A DNA stretch of 64,000 nucleotides, from positions 61,509,160-61,573,159 of the forward strand of contig OX104130.1 in NCBI GenBank assembly GCA_944470555.2, in the 5' to 3' direction. A program made the position numbers and the translations under genes. The notes beneath the pieces were generated by a model, which saw nothing but the letters and a program-made list of their open reading frames with translations, searched no databases and was not told the origin of the DNA. Positions 1 through 10,270 of the stretch are shown here, in pieces (position 1 is the stretch's first letter; the number at the start of each line of letters is the position of its first letter). Source of the DNA: Heterobilharzia americana. Taxonomy: Eukaryota; Platyhelminthes; Trematoda; Strigeidida; Schistosomatidae.

Positions 1-544
1 GCGTGTTATAATCAGTTGCTGGTTAGATGGGATAGCATTCTAGGGTTATCTTGTACAATAACTCAGTCTGTGAACTGAGATAGAAATTCTATTGACAGTG
101 AAAACACTCACAAGTACTGAATATCAAACAATGTGAAGTCTTTTTTAGAGTTAGTTAACTAGCCCTATATTTTATAGCCTTTACGTAAAAGGTGAAAACA
201 GAAATATGTTAGAAAATAGTGTTATTGTAGATTCAAGTTTCCTGTTACTGAGTTACCATCAGTGAATCGATAAGTTCATATTGGTATATGGTCTTCTTGA
301 ACAAATGCCTGAATAAAGTCTGCAGTTATATTCACTACCGGTTAAAAGTAGGATTTATAAAACACAACTTCCTTCCTGTATGTAAGGGAATGCTCATGTT
401 CTGACGAAAACATGAAGTTGGCATTTGCCACCTCGAACATTGAATGTTTAAAGTTCGATACCCATTTCTTGTCTGGTGAAACTGAACTGAACTACGCATT
501 CCAAAACTTTGTGCGCGTTTTCGGCAATAGGCAACCCCACTTGG
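1..544. other. No gene seen (ELP1 intron 7 or beyond)
   Basis: Only short ORFs full of stops. The next ELP1 exon expected downstream of 1541 on the minus strand was not recognised here, so it probably lies off the left edge. Confidence 0.5.
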
Positions 545-615
545 TGGAGAGGCGTTCGGACCTGTGACTCACTGGTTGAAAGGTAACTATCTCAGCCAAT
601 GAGCTAAATTTCCAT
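545..615 (-). repeat. tRNA-headed short repeat, type delta
   Basis: On the minus strand it reads TTTAGCTCATTGGCTGAGA (A-box-like) and later a GGTCCGA B-box-like run followed by CTCCACC. It aligns by eye with better copies at 5160-5255, 47790-47920 and 51510-51560, which carry GTGGCTCA...GGGTTCGAATCC...CCACCTACC. Decayed; probably a tRNA-derived SINE head. Confidence 0.5.
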
Positions 616-721
616 TCTTTTGCTTAATGGATAGTAATTAGTATTGACAGCTTCCTATGTAGGACTAAATTGAGCAATCTGTAGTGGTGTATGAGCTCTT
701 TAAGGCTGTTATTGTAAACAA

Positions 722-1260
722 TTAACCTGATCATCATCATCATCATCATCATTATCAACATAGGACCAGGCATTACTGCGTAACGGTCCGAGTTGCCACA
801 CCTCATATCAGCACATCAAGTAAAAAGGTAGTGAGGTGAAGGATGAAGATGAAGGATGAAGTGAATGCAGTCAAAAGAAATATAAAGTACGAAAAGAAAA
901 GAAAGAGGAGTGACAAAATAGTGAGATTCGGTATAGCGTTGTTAAGATGAGGATAATGTGTGTATACATCTGCGCCACTGACTTCGGTTCTGATCCATAT
1001 CACCTAGGGTCTCCAACCACTGGTTCCTCTTGTCCCGTGGACCCCAACCACCTAGTCTGCATCGTCCTACATGGCTTAAACCAACAGTCAGAGACTTCAT
1101 ACATTGGTGCCATGTTTTAGTCTGGCCACCTCGGGCCTTTTTCCAGCCTGGACCCACCTCAGCCAACATTGTGTGACGAGGCAATCGGTGACTAGGCATA
1201 CGTAGTACGTGTCCCAACCTTCATCGACTGAGATGGATAGCATTGTTGTCTTTGAAACAA
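722..1260 (-). mobile_element. RTE-like non-LTR element (family A), 3' end
   Basis: On the minus strand the ORF at 1217-942 holds the C-terminal motif GHVLRMPSHRLPRH, then GWKKARGGQTKTWHQ and WGPRDKRNQWLETLGDM, the end of a schistosome endonuclease-reverse transcriptase. The element's 3' end, at the low coordinate, finishes in a TGA-type microsatellite (ATCATCATC on the plus strand at 731-755), usual for RTE elements. 5' truncated; only about 0.5 kb remains. Confidence 0.85.
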
Positions 1261-1540
1261 ATAATCTCAACACAGAAGTACAAACATGACTATAAAAACA
1301 TCTGGCAATCCTTAAATGGTTCTTAAATGCAACCACTATTCTTTGTAAGTACTTCAATTAACTTAATGAAATGTAAGACACTTTTCAATAGGATCATTCT
1401 TTGAAACCAATTCATCACACAAAGAGAATCATTCCATTTGCAAAAAAGGATAAAAGCAAACTTATCATTACTTAAATAATCATATCAATAAAATTATAAA
1501 GATTATTTACTAAACCATGGATGATCCTGTATTCCACTAC

Positions 1541-1722
1541 ATAAGATAGCTAGAATTGAACCAATAGGATTGAATGCAATTGATTCAACTTGATAGTATT
1601 TTTCAGATTCACCCTTGAGTAGTTCAAATTCCCCATGACGTTGTGCATTAGACTCAAAAAATATAATATCTAATCCACGACCTTCTCTTCTTTGAACAGT
1701 AGTAATCAACTGGACACGAGGT
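1541..1722 (-). CDS. ELP1: ELP1 exon 7 (Elongator scaffold subunit)
   Basis: The exon reads ...VQLITTVQ, DIIFFESNAQRHGEF, SIAFNPIGSILAIL. It matches the ELP1 first beta-propeller, where human ELP1 has SLIASTQ, DIVFFEKNGLLHGHF and a later SSVLAVW. The acceptor is TTTTAG just above 1722 and the likely donor is GTAGTG just below 1541. It is 182 nt, entered in phase 2 (as exon 6 leaves) and left in phase 1. The longer reading past 1541 to a stop at 1503 loses the similarity and is taken as intron. ELP1 scaffolds the Elongator complex, which modifies wobble uridines of tRNAs in the cytoplasm. Downstream exons are outside the window. Confidence 0.88.
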
Positions 1723-1733
1723 CTAAAATGAAA

Positions 1734-1736
<3 letters not shown>

Positions 1737-1804
<68 letters not shown>
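1737..1804. repeat. (AAT)n microsatellite
   Basis: About 22 uninterrupted AAT/TAA units just inside ELP1 intron 6. The apparent poly-isoleucine ORF on the minus strand is a shadow of this repeat. Confidence 0.97.
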
Positions 1805-1805
<1 letters not shown>

Positions 1806-1809
1806 TGGA

Positions 1810-2000
1810 AGTAGTATTCATCATGGACTGATATCGGTTGGGGAACCATTGGAAATCTGGGAGCACTGGACAGCTGTTTCGTCCTAGTATAGGACTCCTC
1901 AACAGTACGCACTCATGACCCGGCTACGGATCGAACTCAGGACTTTCAGGTTTCACGTCGAACGCGCTAACCATTCAGTCACTGGGTCGGTTTCCAGTGG
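1810..2000 (-). repeat. Hammerhead short repeat, type beta
   Basis: On the minus strand: tRNA-like head (CCAGTGACTGAATGG..., B box near GAGTTCGATCC), then a hammerhead-like block at 1908-1863, then the tail that appears on the plus strand as TATTCATCATGGACTGATA. Stem I GTACTG/CAGTGC, stem II GTCC/GGAC, GAAA and GTC are present, but the core reads TTGAGGA instead of CTGANGA. Faces the copy at 2075-2405. Confidence 0.7.
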
Positions 2001-2074
2001 TTCACAATTTCCAACTTCTTCTAAATTAAAAAATCCCCATTCATCTCAAAAATACATTACTCTATAGTGCTCAT

Positions 2075-2405
2075 TAGTGACTTGCTTCCAGATGGATATC
2101 ACGAAACTCTAATAAGAAGCCGTGACCTGTGGGGTCAACCAGCCGGATGTGAAGTGGATGCTAACTGAAGACCTTGGGTGACAGTCGCGCTATGTCGTGA
2201 ATTGACAGAAGTTGGAAATTGTGAACCACTGGGAATCGATCCAGTGGCTGAATGGTTAACTCGTTCGACGTTAAACCTGAAGGTCCTGAGTCCGATCCCT
2301 AGCCGCGTCATGGGTGCGTACTGCCGGGGAGTTTCACGCTAGGACGAAACAGCCGCTTCCAGGTTTCCAATGGTTCTCCAACTGGTGTCAGTCCATGATG
2401 AATAC
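2075..2405 (+). repeat. Hammerhead short repeat, type beta, decayed
   Basis: Plus-strand partner of the previous unit: head CCAGTGGCTGAATGG..., then GTCCGATCC, then a hammerhead region at 2325-2370 with GAAA kept but the core degraded to CCGGGGA. It ends with GTCAGTCCATGATGAATAC. Together the two units make an inverted pair. Confidence 0.65.
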
Positions 2406-2520
2406 TATTTCTAAATTAAAAACCCTCAATTCTTCTCAAAAATACGATAATAATAAGCGATGTATTCTATTAATGTGCTTGAGCAGTCAACCATGAATCT
2501 CATTCTATCAATTATGATAA

Positions 2521-2730
2521 TGTAGTAGGTGCTACTGATAAGGATGGGTATAAGTAGTATGTATTGAGACGATGGCAGAAATCATAGGCAGTTACCAGAG
2601 ATGGGTAAATATTTTGCATAGAGAAACGCAAGATACAATATGAACGTATTAAAAGCAATTCGAGATAGAAGTAGAAGAGGAAATGAAACAGATTGTGCAA
2701 ATGACTATTTCAATGTGGTGTACAATATTT
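2521..2730 (+). repeat. LTR-like fragment, decayed
   Basis: Begins TGTAGTAGGTGCTACTGATA and runs parallel to the LTR-like sequence at 34298 and 44675 (GGATATAAGTAGTATATG, then GGCAGGAATCATAGG, then ACCAACAATGGGTAA), with many differences. Oldest of the copies seen. Confidence 0.65.
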
Positions 2731-3180
2731 AATCAGTACAGTACAAGGTCTAATAATAAACATTCTATCCTGTGTCTCAATCTTTGTCGTTTCCTACAAT
2801 AGAATCATAGTATGACTACACGTTGTAATAATCTATCTTTTTTGGCCTTTTTTTCAAGAAGTTCTCATCTTGACTTTTAATCTGCTTTATACTTTGGAAG
2901 GCTGGATCGAATAAGCTTTTGAACAGAATTCTTTGTGATAGTTTCGCACAATTAGTTATATAACTCTGTACTCGGTTAACTAAACTAGACACTATTTCTG
3001 GTACTTTATGAATAATGACAGTACTCTCGTATGTTATTCCTATTTGAATGTATATGTTCTAATTTGAGGGGTTAGTGTATTTTCCCATATTCATATGGGT
3101 GTAGCTATCTATGCCTAAGGGATCTAAAGACATGAATTTTATTCACTATTTCATAGGTTCAGACCAGGAGAGAACCTAGG
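2731..3180. other. Intron sequence, nothing recognised
   Basis: Lies in ELP1 intron 6. No ORF, repeat or RNA motif recognised. Confidence 0.5.
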
Positions 3181-3317
3181 CGTGTTAGTTGGTTGGAGGC
3201 AATCAGCAAGAAGCCTTGGATCTTTGTTTCATGGTTGTTGGCACTCGTCAGCAAGGCGTATTTGCAACCCTGATGTTCCGCCTGAGATTGGTTGGTCTCC
3301 CGTGACCATCATTACGA
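3181..3317 (-). repeat. Short repeat type gamma, half unit
   Basis: Same family as 55530-55860 (GTTAGTTGG-TGGAGGCRATC at the outer end, GTATYTGCAACCC inside). Only the minus-oriented half is present. Contains the hammerhead listed separately. Confidence 0.65.
3213..3257 (-). ncRNA. Hammerhead ribozyme-like fold (type gamma)
   Basis: On the minus strand: stem I GCCTTG pairs with CAAGGC; core CTGACGA; stem II GTGC-CAACAA-CCAT (three pairs); GAAA; cleavage triplet ATC just before CAAGGC. All conserved core bases are present. Stem III (CAAAGAT) is weak. Activity not known. Confidence 0.6.
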
Positions 3318-3705
3318 AGATCAACATAAAACCAGGCATTACTGCTTAACGGCCTAAGTTGCCACATCTCATATCACCACATTAAGTAACAAGGCAATAA
3401 AATAGAAGATGGAGGAAAGAAAAACCGGTAAAAGGAAGAAGTAGAGAGTAACAAAAGAAAGAGAGGAAGAATGAGATGATGAGATTAAGTATAGGGGGTC
3501 AAGATGAGGAAAGCGTGCATGTGCACATCTGCGCTAGTGAGCCACATCACCTACACTCTTGCGGACCCCAACCGGCTAGTCTGCATCACCCTACATAGCT
3601 CAAACGAACAGTTAAGGACTTTAATGCCTTGATGACATGTTTCAGTCTAGCCGCTCCAAGACATTTTCCAGCCTGAACCTACTTCGGCCAATATTGTGAG
3701 TTCCA
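3318..3705 (-). mobile_element. RTE-like family A, 3' end
   Basis: Same 3' tail and UTR as 722-1260 (plus strand AACATAAAACCAGGCATTAC), followed by the decayed C-terminal coding part (CCCAACCGGCTAGTCTGCAT is the reverse complement of the SRLPGWG-type stretch). No intact frame. Confidence 0.8.
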
Positions 3706-4172
3706 GTTGGAAAAAGACTATTATAATGAAATAGTAAAGGTGATTTTTTAGCCATGGTACTAAAATATGTAGAGTGGAGACTTGAAGCTGTGGAACTGAG
3801 AACCAAACTCATGATTTGCAACTATACACAAATTGACAGTGTTGTTCTGTCATGTTACTGGATGCAAACATGCAATATTTTTGGTGAGTTCACTTATAAC
3901 ATAGAAATCAACTTGATTCATTACCATTTTTGATGATTACCAGAAAGTATCATGTTATGGTTAGTGGAGTGTGAACCAAATATATTGTGAAACAGATAAT
4001 AATAGTCTCAGGGTGTCGAAGTTAAAGGAATATGAAGTAAACCTTCTAGCCATAAAATTGTAATGTATAAACAAGTGTTTACAGAATTACATCACTGTTA
4101 ATAAACAACGATCCAATATTACACTCAACTATCTATCGATTTTTAAAAAAAATGTCTCGAAGTACTACCTAC
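3706..4172. other. Intron sequence, nothing recognised
   Basis: Distal part of ELP1 intron 6 before exon 6. No repeat or coding signal recognised. Confidence 0.5.
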
Positions 4173-4369
4173 CTCCAACAAAGTCCAGGAGAAATTATAT
4201 TCGTTATCTCAGTTGTTGAGAATAGTTCACCAGAATCATTGTAGACACGTATACGCCTGCGATTTTCTGCTGATGGATCCAACCATGATACTGCAAAATA
4301 AAGGCCATCATCACGCCAAGCAACTTCGAAACGACCATCATCGTACTGAGTATTTATAACTGGTAGTAC
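4173..4369 (-). CDS. ELP1: ELP1 exon 6 (Elongator scaffold subunit)
   Basis: Phase 0 entry after acceptor TTCTTCAG; reads VLPVINTQYDDGRFEVAWRD, then LYFAVSWLD, then RRIRVYNDSGELFSTTE and ISPGLCW. Human ELP1 has RPQVTWRGDGQFFAVSV, KVRVWNREFALQSTSE and LGPALAWKP at the same place, so this is the middle of the first WD40 propeller. The exon is 197 nt and ends TGGAG before donor GTAGGTAG (phase 2), which matches the phase 2 entry of exon 7. Intron 5 above it is about 9.9 kb and intron 6 below it 2.45 kb. Confidence 0.93.
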
Positions 4370-4444
4370 CTGAAGAAAAATAAAGATGGATGAATAGGAT
4401 TTTAAACGGTTAGGTGTGATGAGTGAATGAAACACTTTAGTCTT

Positions 4445-4625
4445 TTTGATGGTGGTTAACAGTAGGACCCAGGACGTGCGTTTTGTGCTGTTTGGTACTC
4501 GTCGGCCGGAAACACCCGTACCTCAGTGAGTGGTGAGGTGCAGGTGCAACCAACTGACGAGTCCTAAATAGGACAAAATGTATGTCTTGGATTTTAATCC
4601 TAGCCACCACCAAGTATATTATAAA
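4445..4625. repeat. Sm-alpha-like hammerhead repeat, opposed pair
   Basis: Minus-oriented hammerhead relic at about 4471-4510 (CCGACGA core, AAAA for GAAA) and a plus-oriented one at 4550-4593. The plus copy keeps CTGACGA (4554-4560), stem II GTCC-TAAATA-GGAC and the ATGTC site, but has AAAA instead of GAAA. The tail TTTTAATCCTAGCCACC resembles the Sm-alpha tail. Confidence 0.65.
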
Positions 4626-5030
4626 ATAATGAACATTCAGACAATATCGAGGAATCTGCATAAAAACTTATATTCTAACAGAGATTCATCAATTTGACTC
4701 AATATAACGGGAAATTAAAAGTGTCAATAAATAAAAAATGAACATTTGTAACACTATTCATTGATGATTACCACAGTTGTATTCATTTGATGCTTTTCCC
4801 ATCAGGTTATCCGACATGAAAGCATACATAGCGGTACTCAGTAATCCTTTATAATGTTTACTTCCACAGTTTAAAGTCACTACACTTGATGGCAGTTACG
4901 TAAAAGAAACGCCTAGTGATATCACTTAGATTATCTTTACAATTGTCACTGTTTTTAATGTTAAACATGATCAGTGTTATTTAAAAACTATAAATTGAGC
5001 TTGGAAGTTCGTGAAGGTTTATTTCAAGGT
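4626..5030. other. Intron sequence, nothing recognised
   Basis: ELP1 intron 5. No repeat family or ORF recognised. Confidence 0.5.
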
Positions 5031-5255
5031 AGTATTCATTATAGACTGATTTCAGTTGGTGAGCACTGTTGAGGAGTCTTATATTAGGATGAAACAGCTG
5101 CTCAGTGCTCTCAGATCTCTTCAATGGTTCTCCAAATGATGTCAGTCCGTGGTGAAGTGGACCTGTGGTTCATTGGTTTAGGGGGAAGACTTTCAACCAG
5201 TGGGCCGTGGGTTTGAATCCTGCTACACCTACTAAGTTCTCTTCAAACCTGCCTG
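5031..5255 (+). repeat. Type beta hammerhead fragment plus type delta tRNA-like head
   Basis: Outer end TAGTATTCATTATAGACTGA, then a plus-strand hammerhead-like block at 5063-5108 (stem I GCACTG/CAGTGC, core TTGAGGA, GAAA) and tail GATGTCAGTCCGTGGTGAA. From 5160 a type delta head follows: GTGGTTCATTGGTTTAGG...GGGTTTGAATCC...ACACCTAC. Confidence 0.65.
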
Positions 5256-6180
5256 TCATCATCATCATCGTCACCATCAAAATAAAACCAGGTATTACTG
5301 CTACAGTTCATATTACCACATCAAGTAAAAAGCTGGTGAAGTGGAAAGCAAAGAAGAGAAAATTCAGTCAAAAGAAATATAAAGCACGAAAAGAAAGAAA
5401 GTAATACTGAGAAAATGGTGAGATTCGGTATAGCGTCGTTGAGATAAGGATGATATGTGTTAACATCTGTGCCACTGATATCGCTTCTCAGCCATATCAC
5501 ATACAGTTTCCAGCCACTGGTTCCTCTTGTCCCACGGCCCCCAACCACTCAGGATGCATTCCCCCACATGGTTCAAACCAACAGTCAAACACTTCATACA
5601 TTGATGCCATGTTTTAATCTGGCCACCTCGAGCCTTTTTCCAGCCTGCACCCACCTCAGCCAACATTGTGTGATGAGACAGACGGTGGCTAGGCATACGT
5701 AGTACGTGTCCCAACCATCTCAGACGATGAAGCTTCATGACCTCGTCAACTGACTTAACTCTACTCCCTAAAACTCTACACTAGACTCCTGTATAATTAC
5801 TCATGTGGTAACACCACGGAATACGGTATATGCTACAAAGGCAACGGTGGTCAAACACTTGAAGCCAGCATTCTCATGTCTTCCACCTTCAATGGCCACG
5901 TTTCACAGCCATATAGTAGAACAGAGCGGACTGCTGTGCAGTGCACGCGACTCTTAATAGGCAATTGGATATCGGAGCGGTGTAAGTTGGCAAAAGCCAA
6001 CCAAGCCTTTTGTATTCGTGCAGAAATTTCGTCGGCCACTGAGCCACTAGGGCTGGTCCTACTTCCTAGGTAAGTGAAGTGATCGACACACTTAACAGTT
6101 ACACTCTGTATTGTTAGCAGCGGTGGGGCACCGTTGAAGACCAATCCTGGAGCAACAATTTGCATTTGAGTGGTGAAAAA
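5256..6180 (-). mobile_element. RTE-like family A, C-terminal coding part and 3' tail
   Basis: Tail at 5257-5290 (CATCATCATCATCGTCACC on the plus strand). The minus strand reads IVAPGLVFNGAPPL, HFTYLGSRTSPSGSV, ADEISARIQKAWLAFANL, RSVLLYGCETWPLKVED (frame at 6165-5851), then LRWLGHVLRMPSHRLSHH and WHQCMKCLTVGL (5738-5460). This is the RT thumb/C-terminal region of an endonuclease-reverse transcriptase. Frames are broken between the two blocks; 5' truncated at about 6180. Confidence 0.88.
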
Positions 6181-6335
6181 CGACTACCTGTACTGGGTTT
6201 CGTTCCTGACAGGTTAGCGGATGAACACTGCTGATGAGCCCTATACTAGGATGAAACAGCTACACAGTGCACTAAGGGTTTTCCTACATCGTCCCCCAAA
6301 TTACATCAGTCCGTAATAAGTACTACCTCGAAAAG
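6181..6335 (+). repeat. Hammerhead short repeat, type beta, 3' half
   Basis: Block at 6226-6270: stem I CACTG, core CTGATGA intact, GAAA intact, but stem II GCCC/GGAT has a mismatch and the cleavage triplet has become CAC. Tail ATTACATCAGTCCGTAATAAG. Confidence 0.65.
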
Positions 6336-6600
6336 ATTGTTTTAAATGCTTTAAACATATATTAGTTGTAAGAGATCTACAAATATGCTCTAATCTCGCC
6401 CATGTTATTTGGGTTATATTTAAACTATCATGGGGGATGGGATTATATAGCTTAATCCTCTAAGCTTTTTATTTATCGCTACAACTATTTTTCAATATTC
6501 AGTGTGATATCGATATACCCTTCTCTGGTTACTATTTGTATTACCAAACAACTGTAAAGACTATAGACACCTAGAAATTAACATGATTCCAACTATTGAT

Positions 6601-7390
6601 TATTATTATTATTTTTTTTTCCCTTGGGTTCCTACTGAAACATAGTGCTTGAGTAACACGTCTCCATTCCACTCTCTTCTCTGCAAACTTTTGGACCTGT
6701 TGCCACGACTGCCTGCCCAAAAGCTCTCATTTCTTCCTCACACCATCTCCTCCATGTCACCCTCACCTCAGACGCACAATTCGTCGTTTGCCCTCTGGGT
6801 TCCATTCGAGTGCCTGGCGCGTGATGTCCCCAAATGGTCTTCTCAGTGTATGTCCAATCCATCTCCACTTCCTTCTGCATATTTGTTCAGCGATAGGTTC
6901 TTGGTTGGTTCGTCGCCAGAGTTCCTTTTTGCTTATTCTTTCTGGTCATCTAATCTTCAGTATCGAGCCAGCGTAGACAGTTTTTGATGAGTCTCTAGTG
7001 TGTTGGAAATCCCTTTTGTAAGGCGCCGAATCTCTCAACTATCACATAGAAGCACTGACTTGACTGAAATTAGTGTTAGAAACCCAGATCTTGTTCCACA
7101 TGCTGAGTGCAGAAGATCTCCACACTGCTTTCAGATTAATGAACGCCTGTCTTGCTTCTCCGATCCTGGCTGGTTTTGACGTCCTCATCTGTACCTGTGC
7201 TGCCTGTAGTTGAAACAGTGCTGCCTAGATAGATGAAAGAGGCTACTTCCTTTAAATTTCTCCCGTTGATAGTGATTGGAGCTTGTTGTTGTTGGTGTTG
7301 GTTGGGTATCTTCATCATCTCCGTCTTCTCTATATTCACTTGAAGTCCCGTCTTCGCTGCCTCTTTTGTCAACTTGTTAGTTTTTGCCTG
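6601..7390 (-). mobile_element. RTE-like family B (SR2-like), 3' fragment
   Basis: Plus strand starts TATTATTATTATT then CCCTTGGGTTCC, the 3' end seen in every family B copy. The minus strand gives fragments of the C-terminus and of the block KTEMMKIPNQ, TINGRNLKEVASFIYLGST (7310-7200), the RT palm-thumb region of an RTE element. 5' truncation meets the TA repeat at 7391. Confidence 0.85.

Positions 7391-7391
<1 letters not shown>

Positions 7392-7441
<50 letters not shown>
7392..7441. repeat. (TA)n microsatellite
   Basis: About 25 TA units at the 5' broken end of the family B fragment; the YIYIYI ORFs on both strands are shadows. Confidence 0.97.
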
Positions 7442-7442
<1 letters not shown>

Positions 7443-7445
<3 letters not shown>

Positions 7446-8040
7446 GCTTTGATTTGACACACTTAACAGAATGTATCAACTACCGTTATCAATCTTTACG
7501 CAGAAATATCTAGTCGATAGTGTAGGAATCAATAAGTTCATTTGAGAAATATGCAGAACATCCAGGATAAAATGATATCCGAGAGTTTTACCAAATATGA
7601 TAATTATTGATACTCTCTAACTTAAAAAACATATCTTTACCATGTGACTCTCCTTACGAATTGGGGATAGTGATACCAAAATAGAAACGCAGATGTCTCC
7701 CAGATACAAGTTAAAAGTATAACACCATCGGCTATGGTTGCAGAAGCAATAGCTATATGTGTCACAATTTATTAACTGAAATGCGGGGGAGTAGACACAT
7801 TTCCACCTCATATTTATTATTATTATTATTATTATTAAAACATAAACACGGTACACCAAGGGCATCAACAAATGTACCACACAAAATAATATAACAACAC
7901 TATGAAGATATAAAGCGATGGGAAGTGGACAAGTAAACGAGAAAAACACAACAAGAATAACATGATTAGAAGGGTATTCCAGTAAGATACATTCAAAACC
8001 AAATATTCGCTACTTTTCAGAAGCAGAAGATAAAACGAAG
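7443..8040. other. Intron sequence, nothing recognised
   Basis: ELP1 intron 5. Holds a short (ATT)n run at about 7811-7837 and no recognised repeat or coding signal. Confidence 0.5.
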
Positions 8041-9400
8041 CTACACCATGACCACCCCTGGTCTTTATTCTCAGCTATATCTCATAATGCCTCAAGCCTT
8101 TGAGTTACATGATCTCTCGGATCCCATACATGGAGTAATGATGTACCAACACATGATAACCCGATACATACACTGACCACCCCTACGATTCTTCCATCCA
8201 GTCCAACGGCTACCAAACAACGAACAGTATGGAAGCTATTGGCACGACATGCGTAACATTTGTCCAAGCCACCGAAGCCAATGTTACCAGATGACCACTT
8301 ATTGAATAACATTCTCTATCTCTAACATGCCCAAACACATGCTGTAGCACCTCACAATTACTTACAAGGTGTTGCCACCGGATATGAGCAAGCCTACAGA
8401 GACAACGATGGTCGAACACAGCGTTGTCGTACATCCTCAGCCGGTAGAGGCCAGGTTCCCCAGGCGTAGCCCAGAACTGCTCGCACCGAAGCTTTGTAAA
8501 CCTGATCTTTTACGGCAAGACTAACGTCGTGACGGCATCAAAGGTGACACAGATTGGCATATCCCACTCGACTTTCCATATGCAGTTGAGAATTTCATCA
8601 CTCACACAACTACCCAGACACATCAACTTTTCGACCTACCACCGAGGATGAACGCTGGCACAGGTTTTTGCCAATCTTGTAAAAGAACTTTTGCACTTCA
8701 ATGGTGAAAAGTACATACCATACTTACGGATACTATTCGTCAACTTATTAAGTGCGATTTGAGTAGCCTGAGTTTCCGCACAGTAAGACGATATCGTCAG
8801 CATATTCAAGGTTGAAGAGCCGTTCTCCAGGTAGAAGATCCACACCACCATCACGTATCTTCTTCAGAGCTGTCTCAAGAATGTCCTGGATGGTAAAATT
8901 GAAGAGGAATGGGGAAATCGGGCAACCCTACCTAACCCCATTGCTGGTTTGGAACAATGGAGACAGGTGGTTGTATGCCCTCACTCTACCTGAGGGGTTC
9001 TTATGTAGAGCTATGAATATGTTAATAATTTTTTCAGGCACGCCCCTCTCTAACAGACAACTCCATAGTACAGCCATGTCCAATGAATCTAAGGCAGCCG
9101 TAATGTCAAGAAACACGACTGTTAGCCTGCAATACGTATGGTGATGTTCAAGCATCTGGTGGACCGTAAACACATGACCAATGCGTCCATAACCTGAACG
9201 AAACCCGGATTGTTCCTCACGCGTTTTGAAAAGTCTATGAAGCATGATAGCATCTAATACTTTCGGCGCTACTGACAAAAGAATAATACCCCGATGATTG
9301 TCACATACATTATGTAAACCCTTTTCAAAGATGAACGATAGTTTCATTCCGGAGTGATGGAACTCCCAGTCTGCCACACCTTCTGTAGTCAGTTCCTAGA
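8041..9400 (-). mobile_element. RTE-like family A, reverse transcriptase part
   Basis: The minus-strand ORF at 9377-8928 reads KGLHNVCDNHRGIILLS, then EQSGFRSGYGRIGHVFTVHQ, then VVFLDITAALDSLDMAVLW (motif A, F-D changed to A-L-D) and GVPEKIINIFIALHKN. Further down, LEYADDIVLLC with YADD at 8804-8793, then RKYGMYFSPLKCK (8740-8700). The frame continues to VFDHRCLCRLAHIRWQH (8434-8370). Frames are shifted several times, so it is a dead copy. Confidence 0.9.
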
Positions 9401-10270
9401 CTACAATCGTCCCTCCATCCTTTGGTGACTGAGCTAGGTGTCTTGTGGCATTTCAAAACTTGGAGTTTCTTATGGACCTCCGCTTTGTTAGGTGAGTCAG
9501 TGTTAACTGATCATGGTGTACGACACACTGAAACTAAAGATTCTAGAGCCGTGAGTCAGTTAGACTGCTTCCGACATGCTCCGCCCACAGTTCCAGAGTT
9601 TTCTGAAGATTGTTTACCGGCATAAGATAGAACTGAACCTCAAGATATCTTTATTTCTTTCTTACTATCACATTCCGGCTGGTTTTCATTTTGATGTCTT
9701 CCTGGCAAGGCTACTGATTTTCTCATGGTGTAGTAATGTACAAGTGTAACAACTTGAACCGATAAACGATAGTGTTTTGCTCTATTTTGTTGATATACTT
9801 CAATCATTGGCTAACATGCATATCGATACCTAAAACATTATTTGGCTTCAATAACTTCGTGTGATTGCGCAACAATCGAGTAAGCTTATAAGTCTACCTA
9901 TCACAGCAAAGATGGCTATACTCGTAAGCTACGGGACATGCCTACTGCGCAAAGCTTTACGGTATGACTTACGCTAATCGTAATAGATAAGGTGATGAAT
10001 GAACATTTCGCGTAGAAACTGAGCTTCGAATGTACAAATAACTAGAATACAGACCAACTTAGGGAAAAAAAGGTATTTATGAGTACAATATCCACTCGTG
10101 TTATTTATTCAGACGTACATATCGGACGAACACCCTGTAAGTTGTAAGAATACAAACGAATATATGCTATTCATCTTTGTCTAAGTACATAAACAGCCCA
10201 ACGCGAGAAGAATATAAAAAACTCCAATCCCATACAAAAATAAAACATAAATATAGGAATAGCACTGCAC
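9401..10270. other. Intron sequence, nothing recognised
   Basis: ELP1 intron 5. Possibly the decayed 5' continuation of the preceding element; no motif I can defend. Confidence 0.4.

Noticed and set aside
1706..1912. Poly-isoleucine ORF
   Set aside because: Shadow of the (AAT)n microsatellite.
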